A stretch of 64,000 nt of DNA from Schistocerca nitens (lineage: Eukaryota > Arthropoda > Insecta > Orthoptera > Acrididae), in the NCBI RefSeq assembly GCF_023898315.1, contig NC_064622.1:80043387-80107386 (forward strand), given 5' to 3'. Of the stretch, positions 23,705-35,025 are shown in pieces. Position 1 is the first letter of the stretch; each line of letters starts with the position of its first letter. The translations under genes were made by a program, and so were the position numbers. The notes under the pieces are model-generated. The model did not search any database. It saw only the letters and a program-made list of their open reading frames with translations, and had not been told where the DNA came from.

Positions 23705-24385
23705 CCACTCCAGTCCACTCCCTGGTCCCCACCACTGAACCCCTACGTTTACTTTTCGCGAGCCAGCAAGGTTTCAGTTCTGGGAATTCCAGCGTCCTGT
23801 TGCGCTGGTCAGCTTCCGAGAATGATCACCGAGCACTGTACTCCTTCATATTATCTGTATTGAGTGTGAGACTGGTCACGAGTGGTGGTTCCCCGCATCA
23901 GCTTGACGTCATGAACTTCCCATGTTTCAAAAAAGGTAATGGGAATATTTGTGTACTATTCGACAAAGCCCCTATTCCAATTAATGCTCTTTCTTCTGTG
24001 TTTTACCAGTGAAGTGAGTTCTGTTTAAGAGACTATGATCTAAATCTCCGATATACTTGTAAAGATTTGTGGTGTCACATTCCATACACTTGCATGTCGA
24101 AAGTCTTCAGTAATGCAGCCAGTTTCAGTACGAAAATAGAACTATTACAGGTATCTATAAATAAAAGGAAAATGCTATTCATAGAAAAATTTATCCAGTA
24201 GGTACAAGACAATAAGTCATAATAACCAACTGGCACAAATTTAATACATGCAGAGGGACCTTTGTGTCCACACATGGCACATGAAGCTAAATATTCTGTT
24301 GAAAGTCTGGAGGTGTCGGCAGTAAAAAATAAGGAGCGGGAATGTTCTCTACAAATTTTTCAGAAACCAGATAACAGTTATATGA
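23705..24385. other. Upstream region of the pacifastin gene
   Basis: No coding sequence recognised. It is presumably proximal regulatory DNA for the promoter at 23.7 kb, but I cannot name specific factor sites. Confidence 0.35.
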
Positions 24386-24389
24386 TTCG

Positions 24390-25440
24390 AAAGCCATCGA
24401 AGGGAAACATTAGTTGAGATGGGAGTAAGACATGATTGCAACTTATACCCGACTTTATTTACCCTGAACACTGAGCAAGCAGTAAAGGAAACTAAGGAAA
24501 CATTCTGGAGTGAAGTTATAGTTCAGGGAGAAGAAATAAAATTTTTAATATTTGGTGAACTCATTATAACATAAATCTTTCTTGTCGCGACATACGCAAC
24601 TGTTTATATCATCGTCAGTCATAAGATTCGCTATAATCGTAAACTTTACTATTTCCTAATAAAAATTTCCTTTAAAGAAATAAAAAAAATGCTACTATAG
24701 CAGGTCTTACAACAATGATGAATTTCATTACAGTTTTGACACAAGCAGTGTGCTTAGATAATATGAACAGTGTCTTGAAAAAGATAAATGCCAATAAAAA
24801 TAAAATACTGGTTGTAGTCGAATTAAATCGGGTTATGTTAAGAGAATTAGATTAAAAAACTGTGATATGAGTCGCTGAAGATAGTAGGTGAGTTTTGCTT
24901 TTTGATGTGCAAAATAATTAATCATGGCTGAATTAAAGCAGATATAAAATATAGATTGGCAACACGAAGAGAAGTGTTTCTAAGATATGAGAAATATTTT
25001 AACGTGTAATATAAAATGAAACGTTAGGTAGGTATTTGCCTGGACAGTTTCGTAAACACGGGTGCTATACAGTGCAAATAAGGAGAGTAATACAATCTTC
25101 TGAAAACTGGTGCTACATAAGAATGCAGAAGACTGGACAGGTAGATAGGATAAGCGAAGAAGAGGTACTGAATCAAACTGAGGCGAAAAGAAAATTACGG
25201 TACTAAACGAAGATATCGATCGATAGAACATATCCTGAACCATCAAAGAATAGTGTATTTGGTAACGGAGGGTCGTGTAACAACCCACACGTAGAGGAAA
25301 TTCAAGGACTGTCTAAAGAAAGCGGGTTCAACAGGAGGTGGATTACAGAAGTTAACGTGGAGATGCCTGTATAGGATAGCGTAGCATGGAAACTCGCGTC
25401 TCATCAGTCTTCGGATTGAAGACCACAACAGCATCGTGAT
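24390..25440 (+). mobile_element. Decayed RTE-type LINE
   Basis: The plus-strand remnant keeps the motif order of the element at 40396-44400: LNTEQAVKETKETF and QGEEIKFL from the reverse transcriptase region near 24450-24560, and at 25390-25440 the typical 3' end CTCATCAGTCTTCGGATTGAAGACC. Between these it is AT-rich with many stops. Confidence 0.65.
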
Positions 25441-25739
25441 TCTCGTTCCAAATACCTGACATCTACTAAACTAGGTTATACAAGCCATCTGCAGAAATAA
25501 ACACGAAAATATAAAACATGACGTCAAATAGTAAACAATTACAACTGTGCAGGCAAATACAGCATAACTGCTGATAACATTCTCCCAAGAGATTTAAATT
25601 GGTCGTAAAATATCAGTTTCAATGTTTCACATACGATACACGAATCGGATTCTGTAAATGTTTACGAGGGCATTCTTTTTGCGTGAAATGTCTTAAAGCT
25701 TTTTAAGTAGAGCGAACGTTATTAACATTCTACGTCTTT

Positions 25740-26120
25740 ATTCTTCGTAACTACATATTTATTTCTGAATATAGTCACCCTGGCGGCGAACACATTTCTT
25801 CCAACGAGAGACGGGTTGGTTAACACCGTCACTGTAGCATGAGTGAAGTAATTGCCGAAGCCACGTCTATTTGCAACACTTCGTAGTTATCAGAATGAAA
25901 CCCTCGAAGATACTCTGTTTTGGAAAGAGATGAAGGAATGGGCCGAGTCGACACTGTATGGAGGATGACCGATGACATTGAACCCAAGACGTAGGATTGT
26001 TGCAGATGACATAGCGCTCGTGTGGGGTCTGGCATTATCATACTGAAGGAGAGGATGCGGCATGTGTTGACGAACTGTTCGAATTCGAAACCTGATAAAG
26101 TTACGTTACACACCGACATG
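25740..26120 (-). pseudogene. Mariner-type transposase C-terminal remnant
   Basis: Minus-strand reading shows a broken DNARPH-like segment, then LFPKxxxLRGFHSDNYEVLQ-type sequence, which is the order seen at the C-terminus of mariner-family transposases. It is too decayed to place in a subfamily. No terminal repeats were identified. Confidence 0.5.
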
Positions 26121-26359
26121 TTACACTATACAATTCAGTGTCCTCTATTGGCAGAGAGCTGCAAATATGTAGACATGAAGAATAAAGATGTAGAATGTTA
26201 ATAAGTTTTGTTTTATATAAAAAGCAGTAGTTGTATTTCATTGTCCTTTTGCTTGAGTCTAGAAAAAAAAACAAAAAAAAACGGCGATCGATTTTCTACA
26301 GAAGAAACTTCTCTAAATTCATACTCAAGTGACGTAAAACCACACTGACATGACAAGTA

Positions 26360-27612
26360 TGGGGTACCTCCTAGTATCGTGTGGAACCTCCTCCTGCCCG
26401 ACGTAGTACAGCAACTGGACGTGGCATATACTCAGAAACTCGTTGAAAATCCCCTGCAGAAACATTGCGCCATGCTACCCCACAGCGTCCATAACTGTGA
26501 AAGTGTTGCCGGTGCAGGAATTTGTGCACGAACTGACCTTCGATTATTTCCCATAAGTGTTCGATGGAGGTCATGTGGGTGATCTGCATGACCAAATCAT
26601 TCACTAGAATTGTTCACAATGCTCTTCAAACCAACTGCGAACAGTTGTGGCCCAGACACATACGCATTGTGATCCATAAAATATTCCATCTGTGTTTGGG
26701 AACTTGAAGACCATGAATGGTTGCAGATGGTTTCCAAGAAGCCGAACATAACCATTTCCAGTCAATGATCACTTCAGTTGCACCAGAGGACCCAGTCCAC
26801 TCCATGTAAACATAGCCCACACGATTATGGAGCAATCATCATCTTGCACAGTGCCTTGATGACAACCATTGTCGCCCGCATCTCGTGGTCGTGCGGGAGC
26901 GTTCTCGCTTCCCACGCCCGGGTTCCCGGGTTCGATTCCCGGCGGGGTCAGGGATTTTCTCTGCCTCGTGATGGCTGGGTGTTGTGCGCTGTCCTTAGGT
27001 TAGTTAGGTTTAAGTAGTTCTAAGTTCTAGGGGACTGATGACCATAGATGTTAAGTCCCATAGTGCTCAGAGCCATTTGAACAACCATTGTCCATGGCTT
27101 CATGGGGTCTGCCTCACACTCGAACCCTACCAACATCTCTCACCAACTGAAATCGGGGCTCATCTGACCAGCCACGATTTTCCAGCCGTCCAGTAGTCCA
27201 ACCGACATGCTAACGAGCCCAGAAAAGGCGCTGAGGGCGATGTCGTGTTGTTAGCAAAGGCACTTGCGTCGGTCGTCTGCTGCCATAGCTCATTAACGCC
27301 AAATTTTGCTTAACGGTTACGTTAGTCGCGCGTCCCACATTGATTTCTGCGGTTATTCCACGCACTGTTGCTAGTCTGTTAGCACTGACTACGCAAACAG
27401 CGTTGCTCTCGGACGTTAAGTGAAGACCACCGGCCACTGCGTTGTCCCTTGTGAGAGATAATGTCTGAAATCTGGTATTCTCGGAAAGCTCTTGACACTG
27501 TGGATCTCGGAATACTGAGTTCTCTAATGATTTTCGAAGTGGAAAGTCCCATGCGCCTAGCACCAACTATAATTGTTCGTTCAAAGCATGTTAATTCCAG
27601 TTTTGCGGCCAC
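26360..27612 (-). pseudogene. Tc1-like transposase remnant (fourth family)
   Basis: The minus-strand N-terminus at 27612 reads AAKLELTCFERTIIVGARRMG, a helix-turn-helix, with the start codon decayed to GTG. It continues with FREYQISDI. The C-terminal end at 26371-26604 holds IEHLWEIIEGQF (catalytic Glu region) and AGDFQRVSEYMPR. The middle is broken by stops and by the SINE at 26874-27080. The plus-strand sequence at 38400-39380 is a second dead copy of the same family. No intact terminal repeats were seen. Confidence 0.7.
26874..27080 (+). mobile_element. tRNA-derived SINE, alternative head
   Basis: Plus-strand SINE whose head (GGTCGTGCGG, then GGGTTCGATTCCCGGCGGGG) differs from the main family but whose tail is the same (TTAGGTTTAAGTAGTTCTAAG, then AAGTCCCATAGTGCTCAGAG). 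The 12-bp target-site duplication ACAACCATTGTC is at 26862-26873 and 27081-27092. Confidence 0.93.
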
Positions 27613-28401
27613 AATCAGGTCGGAAACCTTTCCAAGTTAGTCACCTGAGTACAGAGAAGTGTCTTTGATACCTTGCCTACATGATACAACTGTCTTTTTT
27701 ATGTGTGCATGTCACTATGCCATGATTTTTGTCACCTCAGTGTTTTTCGGTCGGTTCTCCGTCAGACCTGTCTGCTCTGAATGCATTAGTTGCCATGCTA
27801 TTTGTCAGAGCTCCTGTAAGAAAGGATACTACCAGGAAATCGCTCACAGGAGAGAGGTATAGGCCGAACTGAACTTGTGAGCATGGATCCTGAATCGTCA
27901 CTGATAGCGCAGTCGATAAGAGCATTTGCTGTTGAAAGTCAAGGTCCCGGCGTTGAGTGTCGATGTAGCGATTGTTGATCTGTTTAGAAGTTACAGGATT
28001 AATATGGCCAGGCAAAACCAGCTTGTGAGATTGAAGTAATATCGTCATCGACAAGGGATCCATCAGGAGTGCCACAGGAAAGTGTGATATGAACGTTCTT
28101 TTTCTCTGTACTAATAAACTATCCGACGGACAAGGTGAACAGCACTCTGCGACTGTTTGCTGGTGACGCAGTAGCGGGGTAGGGGAAGGCGTCCAAGATG
28201 AGTGAGAGGAGGACGATACGGGGTGACTCAGATGGATTTTTTTTTGGTATGATTCATGGCAGCTTGCTCTAAATGCAGGCAAAAGTAAGCTTAAGCAGAT
28301 CAGTAGAAAAAACAATCCTGTAACGTTCGAAGACAGTATTTGTAGTATTGGTTGTGCGCTGCTTAACAAAGCGACGTCAGTTAAATATCTAGGCATAACG
28401 T

Positions 28402-28414
28402 AGCAAAGTGGTGT
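28402..28414 (+). repeat. Target-site duplication, left copy
   Basis: AGCAAAGTGGTGT, matching AGCGAAGTGGTGT at 33664-33676 in 12 of 13 positions. The two copies bracket the SINE together with the LINE inside it. Confidence 0.85.
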
Positions 28415-28639
28415 GGAAATGGAAATGAGCGTTTTGCCTCATTGGCTGGGAGGCCCCTTACGGTGCAGGTCCGGCCGCCTTGGTGCAGGTCTTATTACAT
28501 TCGACGCCACATTGGGCGACCTGCGCGCCGGATGGGGATGATGAAGACAGCACAACACCCAGTCCCTGAGGGGAAAAAATCCCCAACCCAGCCGGGAATC
28601 GAACCCGGACCAGTAGGACGGCAATCCGTCACGCTGACC
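28415..28639 (-). mobile_element. tRNA-like SINE, body and tail (split)
   Basis: Minus-strand SINE body starting GGTCAGCGTGACGGATTGCC, with B box GGGTTCGATTCCC, a GGGACTGGGTGTTGTG stretch and a long GC-rich tail that ends near the target-site repeat. Its first 20 or so bases, including the A box, are at 33641-33663 on the far side of the 5-kb LINE. Confidence 0.85.
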
Positions 28640-28715
28640 GCTTCTTTAAAATTTTTTTATTTTTTAAATTAATTTTTTTGTTAGTAACAATACTATTATA
28701 TTTATTCATTTAATT

Positions 28716-31700
28716 TTAATGTCCCAAAAGAAAAATCATATATAAAAAAGAAGGGAAAGAAATAAAGGGCCGAAGTGACATCCTCGTCACTTCACTGGGA
28801 GTAAATCCTATCCCTCGAAACAACGTAAACCTGGGACTCCCCACCGCTTCGGGGGGGTTATGAAACATGCTGCCTAGAAAGTTCGCAAAATGCGTTTTAT
28901 ATTTAGAGTGGCGTCGGATGATTTCGTGTTGTTCTAGTAGATAATGCCAATAGTCCATGCCCGATATCAAGGTCCGCGGGAGCACGTAGTGCGATGCGTG
29001 TCCTCCAATCGGATTGCCGATGTTTTTTGTGAGGGGAAAAAGACAGTGTCAGGGAAAAATAAAGCGTCCGCCGTGATCGTGGATTCGTCGGTGCGTCGGA
29101 GGAGGGCCATGATACGTTGCGTCAGCCGCCAAACATCCTTTGCCTCACCGCACTGCAGAGAATGTTCGTCGGTGTCCTGCATGCCACATATAAGGCAGAG
29201 CGGGGAATCCACCATGCGAATGTCGTACAATCGTTGGCGGTTGACTGTCTTGCGGTTGATTAGTGTATACCATGACGATCGCGCTGCTGTGGTGAGGAGA
29301 GGTGTATGGACAGCTCGCCAAATCTGTCGCCAGTTTCGTGTTGGGTATTTAAGTTCGACAAAATTCCTGCCATGATGTCGCCGCAAGTATCGATATATCT
29401 CACGGGTAGTGGGGATTCTGGTAGAAGGTATCTGTAACTGAACATAACTAAAATCAACAAAAAATCGCGCGACGTGAGAAAAAGAGGGCGAGATTGTGCC
29501 TACCGCCACCGGTGGTTCAAAGGATATGGGAAGAAGCACATCCAGGATGGCCGACGTGATGGCGTGTTGCCATTGGTTCCAAGATCGTAGCGTCGCTCGC
29601 AGGTATAGAGCTAGAGCCTTGTTCCGCACATCCGTGAAGTTAAGTCCTCCAGAATGGTGTGGGAGAGTTAAAGTCTCGTATTTGATCTTAAACAACATTC
29701 CTTGGCTGACATAGTATCCAAAGGCCGCCATTAATCTGTCAGCAATACCATGTGGCATTGGCAGTACCTGTGCCAGGTGCGGCAGTCGCGAGGCCAGGTG
29801 AACATTAGTGTAGTCTACCCTTTGGAGCAGGAGTGAATTGTTGCGTATGTGCAGTCGGACGTGTTGGAGGAGACGTCGATAGCTCGCCGCCGCTGATTGC
29901 CGTAGCGATCGGGTGAACAATACACCTAAGCATCGCAAGATGTCCACCGTCGTAAACAGAGCGTCCAGCCCTCGACCGATGTGCATGATCTTCGTTTTAT
30001 TCATGTTGACCCTGCTTCCCGCAGCTACTCCGTACATAGTAAGAAGGGTAACCACCTTACTTACTTCTTTCTCCGACCGGACGAGTATCATCAAGTCATC
30101 GGCATATACACGACACGTGAAGGAGCTCCCACGGAGTCGGACGCCTGTTAGAGTCCGTCTAAGAGTCTTCATCAATAGTTCGAGCGCTATTGTAAACAGT
30201 ATCATCGACAAGGGACATCCTTGCCTAACTGAGCTACGAACAGGAATTGTTCCTGCCATTGACTCTCACCGTCGAAGAAGCGCCGCGAAGGAGACGCATG
30301 AGGACGGTAATAAAATCCTGTGGTATCGCCATGCGTCGCATGGTCGAGTCAAGGAAATCATGGTTGATCCTGTCAAAGGGACGATCAAAATCCACCGATA
30401 CGAACGCCGCTCGCATGCGACAAGCTTCCGTCAGGGAAATTACGTCACGGTATTCGCCGAGGATAGAATGTATGTTGCTCCGAACCCCTAGACAAGCCTG
30501 GTCTGGGGGTATTGTCTTGGATATTACAGTCTTGAACCTTGCCGCCAACATTCGCGCAAAGATCTTATAGTCAGTATTGAGCATCGTGAGCGGTCTAAAT
30601 TGATGGGCGCTGACACTCGCTGTCGATTTCGGTATTGGTATAAGCAGCCCCGCCATGAACTGCGATGGAACGTCCGTGTCTGGGCTCAATAACTCATTAT
30701 ACATCAATACCAACTGGGATATCAGTAAATCCGCAAATGCGCGATAAAAATCGAGTGTCAACCCATCTGGCCCAGGGGATTTATGCACCGCACCCTTCGC
30801 GAGTGCGCCCCGGATGTCATCTTCCGTTAGGGGTCCCAATAGCGCCTCTGCATCCGGACCATCCACTTCCGTTTGCATCTGTCGCAAAATTTCTTCTCCT
30901 GTCCGATTGTCCGTCGGCGTCCCAGTGAAAAGGAGGCGGTAATGCTCCAGAAACTCAGCAGCAATGCCCTGTTGTGACGTCAAGGGCCGACCATCGTCAT
31001 CATGGAGCACTGTGATTAGGGATAGTCGATTACGCTCATGTCCCTTGGACACATGATGCATGCTAATACGTTCTCCATCGATGTTATCCAAGCACCGAGC
31101 ACGGATCGAAAGCCGCTTCAGTCGACGCCTCGTGATCGATAAAATGCAGGCTTGAATGCGACGGACTTCTGCTTGACGCTCGGGCGATGGGGCCCTGGAG
31201 GACAGGTCGCGGAGCACCATGTAGTAATAATCAAGTGTATCTCGGAGCCATTTCGCTTTTTCCTTGCCATACGTTATGAGAGCTCTTCGTATCGCCGGTT
31301 TTGCACACTGCAGCCACCACGAAAGAACCGTACGGTGCAGCGGCAGACGGCGAGTGCAGGTCTGCCATGTTTCTTCGATCCGCTGGCGACATTCGAGATC
31401 CACCAATAAGGATGAATTAAGTTTCCAGGAACTACGAGTCCGCCAGACCCGCTGCCGTGGGAGGGTTAACGTGCATAAATGTGCAAGGTGATCCGTAAAA
31501 GCTGTGGGCCAACGTTCAGCAGCCAGCACGTGATCTCTTAATCCGTCAGAAACGTAAATCCGATCCAACCTGCTCGCCGAGTGGCTAGTAAAATTAGTGT
31601 AGCTCTCTCGCTGCCCATGGATCTTTTCCCACGTGTCCATTAGGGCCATGTCCCGGCAGATCGTGTTCAATGCGTGGCAGGAGCTGAAATTAAGAGGTTG

Positions 31701-32108
31701 ATCCTTCGGTGTGAGTACACAGTTAAAATCCCCCCCTACCAAGATGTGGTCATACCTCCCATGGAACAGGGGGGCAATCTCCTCCGAGTAGAATCGTGCA
31801 CGCGCCTGTCGATTGTTAGATCTGGAGGGTGCATAGATGTTGACGATACGAATGCCGTTCACAGTCATAGCCAAACCCTGAGCCGAAGGAAGGTAACCGA
31901 GGTCACACATCAGAATCCCTTCCCGGACTAGTATCGCTGTCCCACGTCCTCCATCTGGAGTCGGCGCTAGATAAGTGTTGTATACATGCACGCGGGAAAT
32001 TCAGTATTGCAGGTTTCCTGCATCAGCAGAATATCAACTTCGGTGGCGTAAATCATGTCCCGGAGAAGTTGCATCTTTGCAAGCGAACGTGCGGTGTTAA
32101 TGTTCACT
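28716..32108 (-). pseudogene. LINE A ORF2: endonuclease and reverse transcriptase, frameshifted
   Basis: The element's replication enzyme. The N-terminal apurinic-type endonuclease shows VNINTARS and LLMQET (32108 to about 31996), then GGDFN, SRLDRIYV and TDHLAH. The reverse transcriptase shows SPGPDGLTLDFY, LIPIPKS, LNTDYKI, SVDFDRPFDRI (motif A), RQGCPLS (motif B) and YADDLMIL (motif C). A CLICG-x6-H-x3-C zinc motif lies near the C-terminus. Three frame changes break it: about 31995 (one C apparently lost in CCCGCG), about 30245 (just before motif B) and about 28975 (near the C-terminus). The three open segments are 31991-30234, 30259-28967 and 28985-28716. No start codon for ORF2 is evident, so its start is uncertain. 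Confidence 0.85.
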
Positions 32109-32186
32109 GTGCCCACCTTATTTGCTTGCTTCGTTGTCGTTATCAGGCTCGTGTCATGTCATTGAGACTCCAAGGGCTTTAGTCCA

Positions 32187-33521
32187 CTATTCGTGCTCAG
32201 AGGGGTGCCCGCCAACGGGTTGCCCTCCTTTGTTGTTGTTCCGTGGTGTGCATCCTGTAAGTGAGTGGTCATAATTTGGGGGTGGCAATTCCTGTATGTC
32301 TTCGACTGGTTCCTCCCAGTCGCAGTGGTCATCAATCCGAGAAACGTCCTCTGATGTATTTCGACTTGGCTGCCGGGACGTTGGTGTCCCTGACTCCTTC
32401 GTCGGCAGCGCTGGGTCAGTCGGTGTCAATGAAGAGGGACCATTTGAAAGGCAGGACATCCGGTCACCATCTGACGGAATCCTGTCAGCGTCCTCTAAAG
32501 GCACGTGTTCTGTGTCAGACAGTTCTTCGGCTAGGATACCTTCCGTGTCCCCTAGGCTAGGGGGGGACGTGTCACCCGACCTATGGCGACGCTTTTTGCG
32601 GCGCTTCGCCGATCGCTGTTTGCGTGCCCTGCCCTCTGCTGCCTCACTGTGTTCGTCGATCGTTCGTTGGTCCATTGCCGGCGCCACTGTCTCGACCTCT
32701 ACTTCCACGCCGCGTGCTCCATGTGAGTTTTCGGAAGGTTCCTCCCTCAACTGACGTGACGTGGGTGTAGGGACATTCCCCGAATCACCTCCATGCTCCC
32801 GTAACTCGGTCTGCTCGTGCATAAACACCTCCTTGTCACGCTCCGAACTTGGCAACACCTCCCGGCGGGCCACCGACACGTACGTCATCGGCAGTTGCGT
32901 GGGAACTTCTCGCTGTGACGCTTCTCCATGTGGCAGTTGCACGACGCGGCGTTGTATGCACTCCGAGCGGATATGTCCTTCTCCACCACAGCCAGAACAG
33001 GTGCGTGGCTGGCCATCATAAATCACAATAGCTCGACATCCTCCAATGTATAAATAAGAAGGGATATGTTTAGTAAGAACGATACGTACCTGCCGGTCGC
33101 CGTTTAGCACAGGATAGGTGCTAAAACTTTCCCAGCGCGCAGGCGTATGACTAAGTACCGTTCCATATGGTCGCAGCGATTCAGTAAGCATCGATTCTGG
33201 CACCTCAAACGGCAATTCAAAGATCCGAATGACCCTCACACCCAATCCTGAAGGAGCTACTGTTACATCGCTGATATGGCCATCAGAGTGTCGAAATTTG
33301 AATCCTCTCTGAGCAGCGGAGAGAGTTCTTTCACACGCAGCTTCATCGGTCATCTTTACGTACATTGTACTGCTTAAAATGGACAGGTGTATTCCAGTTA
33401 TGTCTGCAGCAGGTAAACGAACTTCTTCCCTCAAAAAACGCTGTATTTCGAAAGCTTTTGGTCTGGCAAATTCGTTGTCGAACGTAAATTGGAGCGTAGT
33501 CTTTCGAAAATCGTGTGCCAT
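32187..33521 (-). CDS. LINE A ORF1 (gag-like nucleic-acid-binding protein)
   Basis: An open frame of 444 residues from ATG 33521 (MAHDFRKTTL), chosen because LINE B has the same start (MAHNYRNKSL). By analogy with L1-type ORF1 it would bind the element RNA. Residues 1 to about 175 form a folded N-terminal region without obvious motifs. A CCHC knuckle (CSGCGGEGHIRSEC, C-x2-C-x4-H-x4-C) follows at about residues 182-195. The C-terminal half is acidic and Ser/Pro-rich with a basic patch (KRRKKRRHR) and looks disordered. The frame is intact. It ends about 80 bases before the recognisable start of ORF2. Confidence 0.85.
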   Translation of the reverse strand: MAHDFRKTTLQFTFDNEFARPKAFEIQRFLREEVRLPAADITGIHLSILSSTMYVKMTDEAACERTLSAAQRGFKFRHSDGHISDVTVAPSGLGVRVIRIFELPFEVPESMLTESLRPYGTVLSHTPARWESFSTYPVLNGDRQVRIVLTKHIPSYLYIGGCRAIVIYDGQPRTCSGCGGEGHIRSECIQRRVVQLPHGEASQREVPTQLPMTYVSVARREVLPSSERDKEVFMHEQTELREHGGDSGNVPTPTSRQLREEPSENSHGARGVEVEVETVAPAMDQRTIDEHSEAAEGRARKQRSAKRRKKRRHRSGDTSPPSLGDTEGILAEELSDTEHVPLEDADRIPSDGDRMSCLSNGPSSLTPTDPALPTKESGTPTSRQPSRNTSEDVSRIDDHCDWEEPVEDIQELPPPNYDHSLTGCTPRNNNKGGQPVGGHPSEHE

Positions 33522-33640
33522 GGCGATCGAGACAGACGACAACACATGCGAGTACCGGCGGTGTAAACACTTCCTCGTCCACGGGCGCCCGCGGCCGGGA
33601 CAGCAGGTCCGTGCCGCGCCACCGCCTAAAGCAGACTACC

Positions 33641-33663
33641 ACCACTCAGCTATCGGGCTGATC
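33641..33663 (-). mobile_element. Head of the split SINE with A box
   Basis: The minus strand reads CAGCCCGATAGCTGAGTGGT. TAGCTGAGTGG fits the tRNA A-box consensus TRGCnnAGynGG. It is followed directly by the LINE 5' end and joins in register to the SINE body at 28639. Confidence 0.8.
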
Positions 33664-33676
33664 AGCGAAGTGGTGT
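33664..33676 (+). repeat. Target-site duplication, right copy
   Basis: AGCGAAGTGGTGT, partner of the copy at 28402-28414. It marks the 5' side of the minus-strand SINE. Confidence 0.85.
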
Positions 33677-34209
33677 CGTATGTAACGAGCACGAAACGTC
33701 GGTAGTAGGGAAGAATTCAGTTTGTTAGGGGAGTTTTAGGTAAGTGTAGTTCATCTACAAAGGAGATGGCTGTTATAACATTAGAGTGACCCATTCTTGA
33801 CCACAGCTCGACTGCTTGGGGTCGCCACCAGGCCTATTAAAGTAAGACACCGAAGCAATTCAAAAGCGTGCTGCTAGATCTTTTATCGGTTTGCTCGTTC
33901 AACACGCGAGTGTTAACTGAACCGCTTAGTGAATTCAAATGGAGGGAAGGTGATATTCTTTTCGCGAAATACTATTGAGAGAATTTAGAGAATAAGCATT
34001 TGTCACTCGCTGCAGAACATTTATACTCCCGCCAACGTACACTGCGGGTAAGGAACGTGACAACGAGAAAAATTAGGGCTCGTACTGGGGCATAGAGACA
34101 ATCGTTTTTCCTTCACTCCATTTGCGAGTGGAACAGCAAAGCAAATGTACCCTCCGCCATACATCGTAGGGTGGCCTCGGGAGCCTGTATGTAGGTACAC
34201 GTGAAACAG

Positions 34210-35020
34210 CTTGGTGCCGACTCTTGAGTGCACATTCCTCTATAAATATATTAGAATTTTATGGTAGTGGCAAAGAATTACGAATAAACCTCAGAGTTTT
34301 TTGAGAAGAAAACGTAGCTGCATTCGCTGCAACCCACGAGCGTCACAAAATCTTTGCTTAGAATACGTGGTACAATAAATCACTGTCAATCGAAGAGTTA
34401 AACAAACACGTTTCCAAATGATAAGCAAGTATTGAAAAAAAGCTCGCTAAGTGAGTATGTGATGAATTCAGCTGCTTAAATACTCGGACGGACTAATGTA
34501 AACCCGATTCTCCGCTGTGGTTCCCAAATTACCAGGCTCACTCAATAGCGAAAGCGTTGTCTCAATAGAGATAAGTGATTGTTAAAGTTCTATAAATGCT
34601 GTAAATACCTCTAAATCAAGCCTTTTAATACGAACTGGGAAACAGGCAAACGTATATAGCAGGAGATCTGTAAATGAATAACGTAAACTGACTCCAATTT
34701 TACTTAACGTCTTACAAAGGAGCGGCTCAGGATACCAAATTACGTCCGCCGACAGCGTCCAACCAGCACTCTCTTTGTACATCAAACTAAACGTTCCCCG
34801 TGCACCAAGTGGCACGTTTGCTCTTTATACGCCAGCTTTAACCGCCTCGTCGAACTGCTTCTCAAAGACTCCTACCAACTGCGTGAAAGACGGTCAAACG
34901 TTCATAGATCGATTGCTATGCGAAAAAAAAACCATCGCCACTGAGAAATGCGAGTATGACATTACCACTGAAAGCTATGACTGTGACAGACAGCTTTCAG
35001 CTCTGATAGGTACCTTGTGT
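34210..35020. other. No gene recognised
   Basis: AT-rich with short open frames and nothing attributable to a family. Confidence 0.4.
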
Positions 35021-35025
35021 AAATA

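Larger units (their letters stand above)
28640..33640 (-). mobile_element. Two-ORF non-LTR retrotransposon (LINE A), L1/Tx1-like
   Basis: About 5.0 kb, full length or nearly so. It has a short GC-rich 5' UTR (33522-33640), ORF1 with a zinc knuckle, ORF2 with endonuclease and reverse transcriptase, and an A/T-rich 3' end. The SVD..FDRI and LNTDYKIFARMLA motifs recall the L1/Tx1 group more than Jockey or RTE. This is a motif-style judgement, not a tree. It sits inside a tRNA-like SINE immediately after its A box. ORF2 has three frameshifts, so this copy is dead. A relative (LINE B) begins at about 48252. Confidence 0.85.
28030..34205 (+). mobile_element. Jockey-type LINE split by a nested SINE and LINE
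   Basis: Plus-strand LINE in two halves. 28030-28414 holds reverse transcriptase motif B (GVPQES), decayed motif C (FAGDAV), then WQLALNAGKSKL and SVKYLGIT. 33677-34205 continues with NEH, SVVGK, AIQKRAARSF and the 3' module CGCCAACGTACAC, then GTACCCTCCGCC. The reading YLGIT-x-QSGV passes straight across the target-site repeat into NEH, so the two halves were contiguous before insertion. Stops and shifts make it a pseudo-element, and it is 5'-truncated. Confidence 0.82.

Noticed and set aside
27895-27960. A-box-like TAGCGCAGTCGATAAGAGCA followed by a tRNA-like loop
   Set aside because: No B box of acceptable quality and no acceptor stem; not called as a tRNA gene.
27737-28396. Open frame of 219 residues on the minus strand
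   Set aside because: It is antisense to the plus-strand Jockey reverse transcriptase fragment (GVPQES, WQLALNAGKSKL). It has no domain of its own.
32261-32754. Plus-strand open frames of 99 and 152 residues
   Set aside because: They are shadows of the Ser/Pro-rich end of LINE A ORF1 on the other strand.
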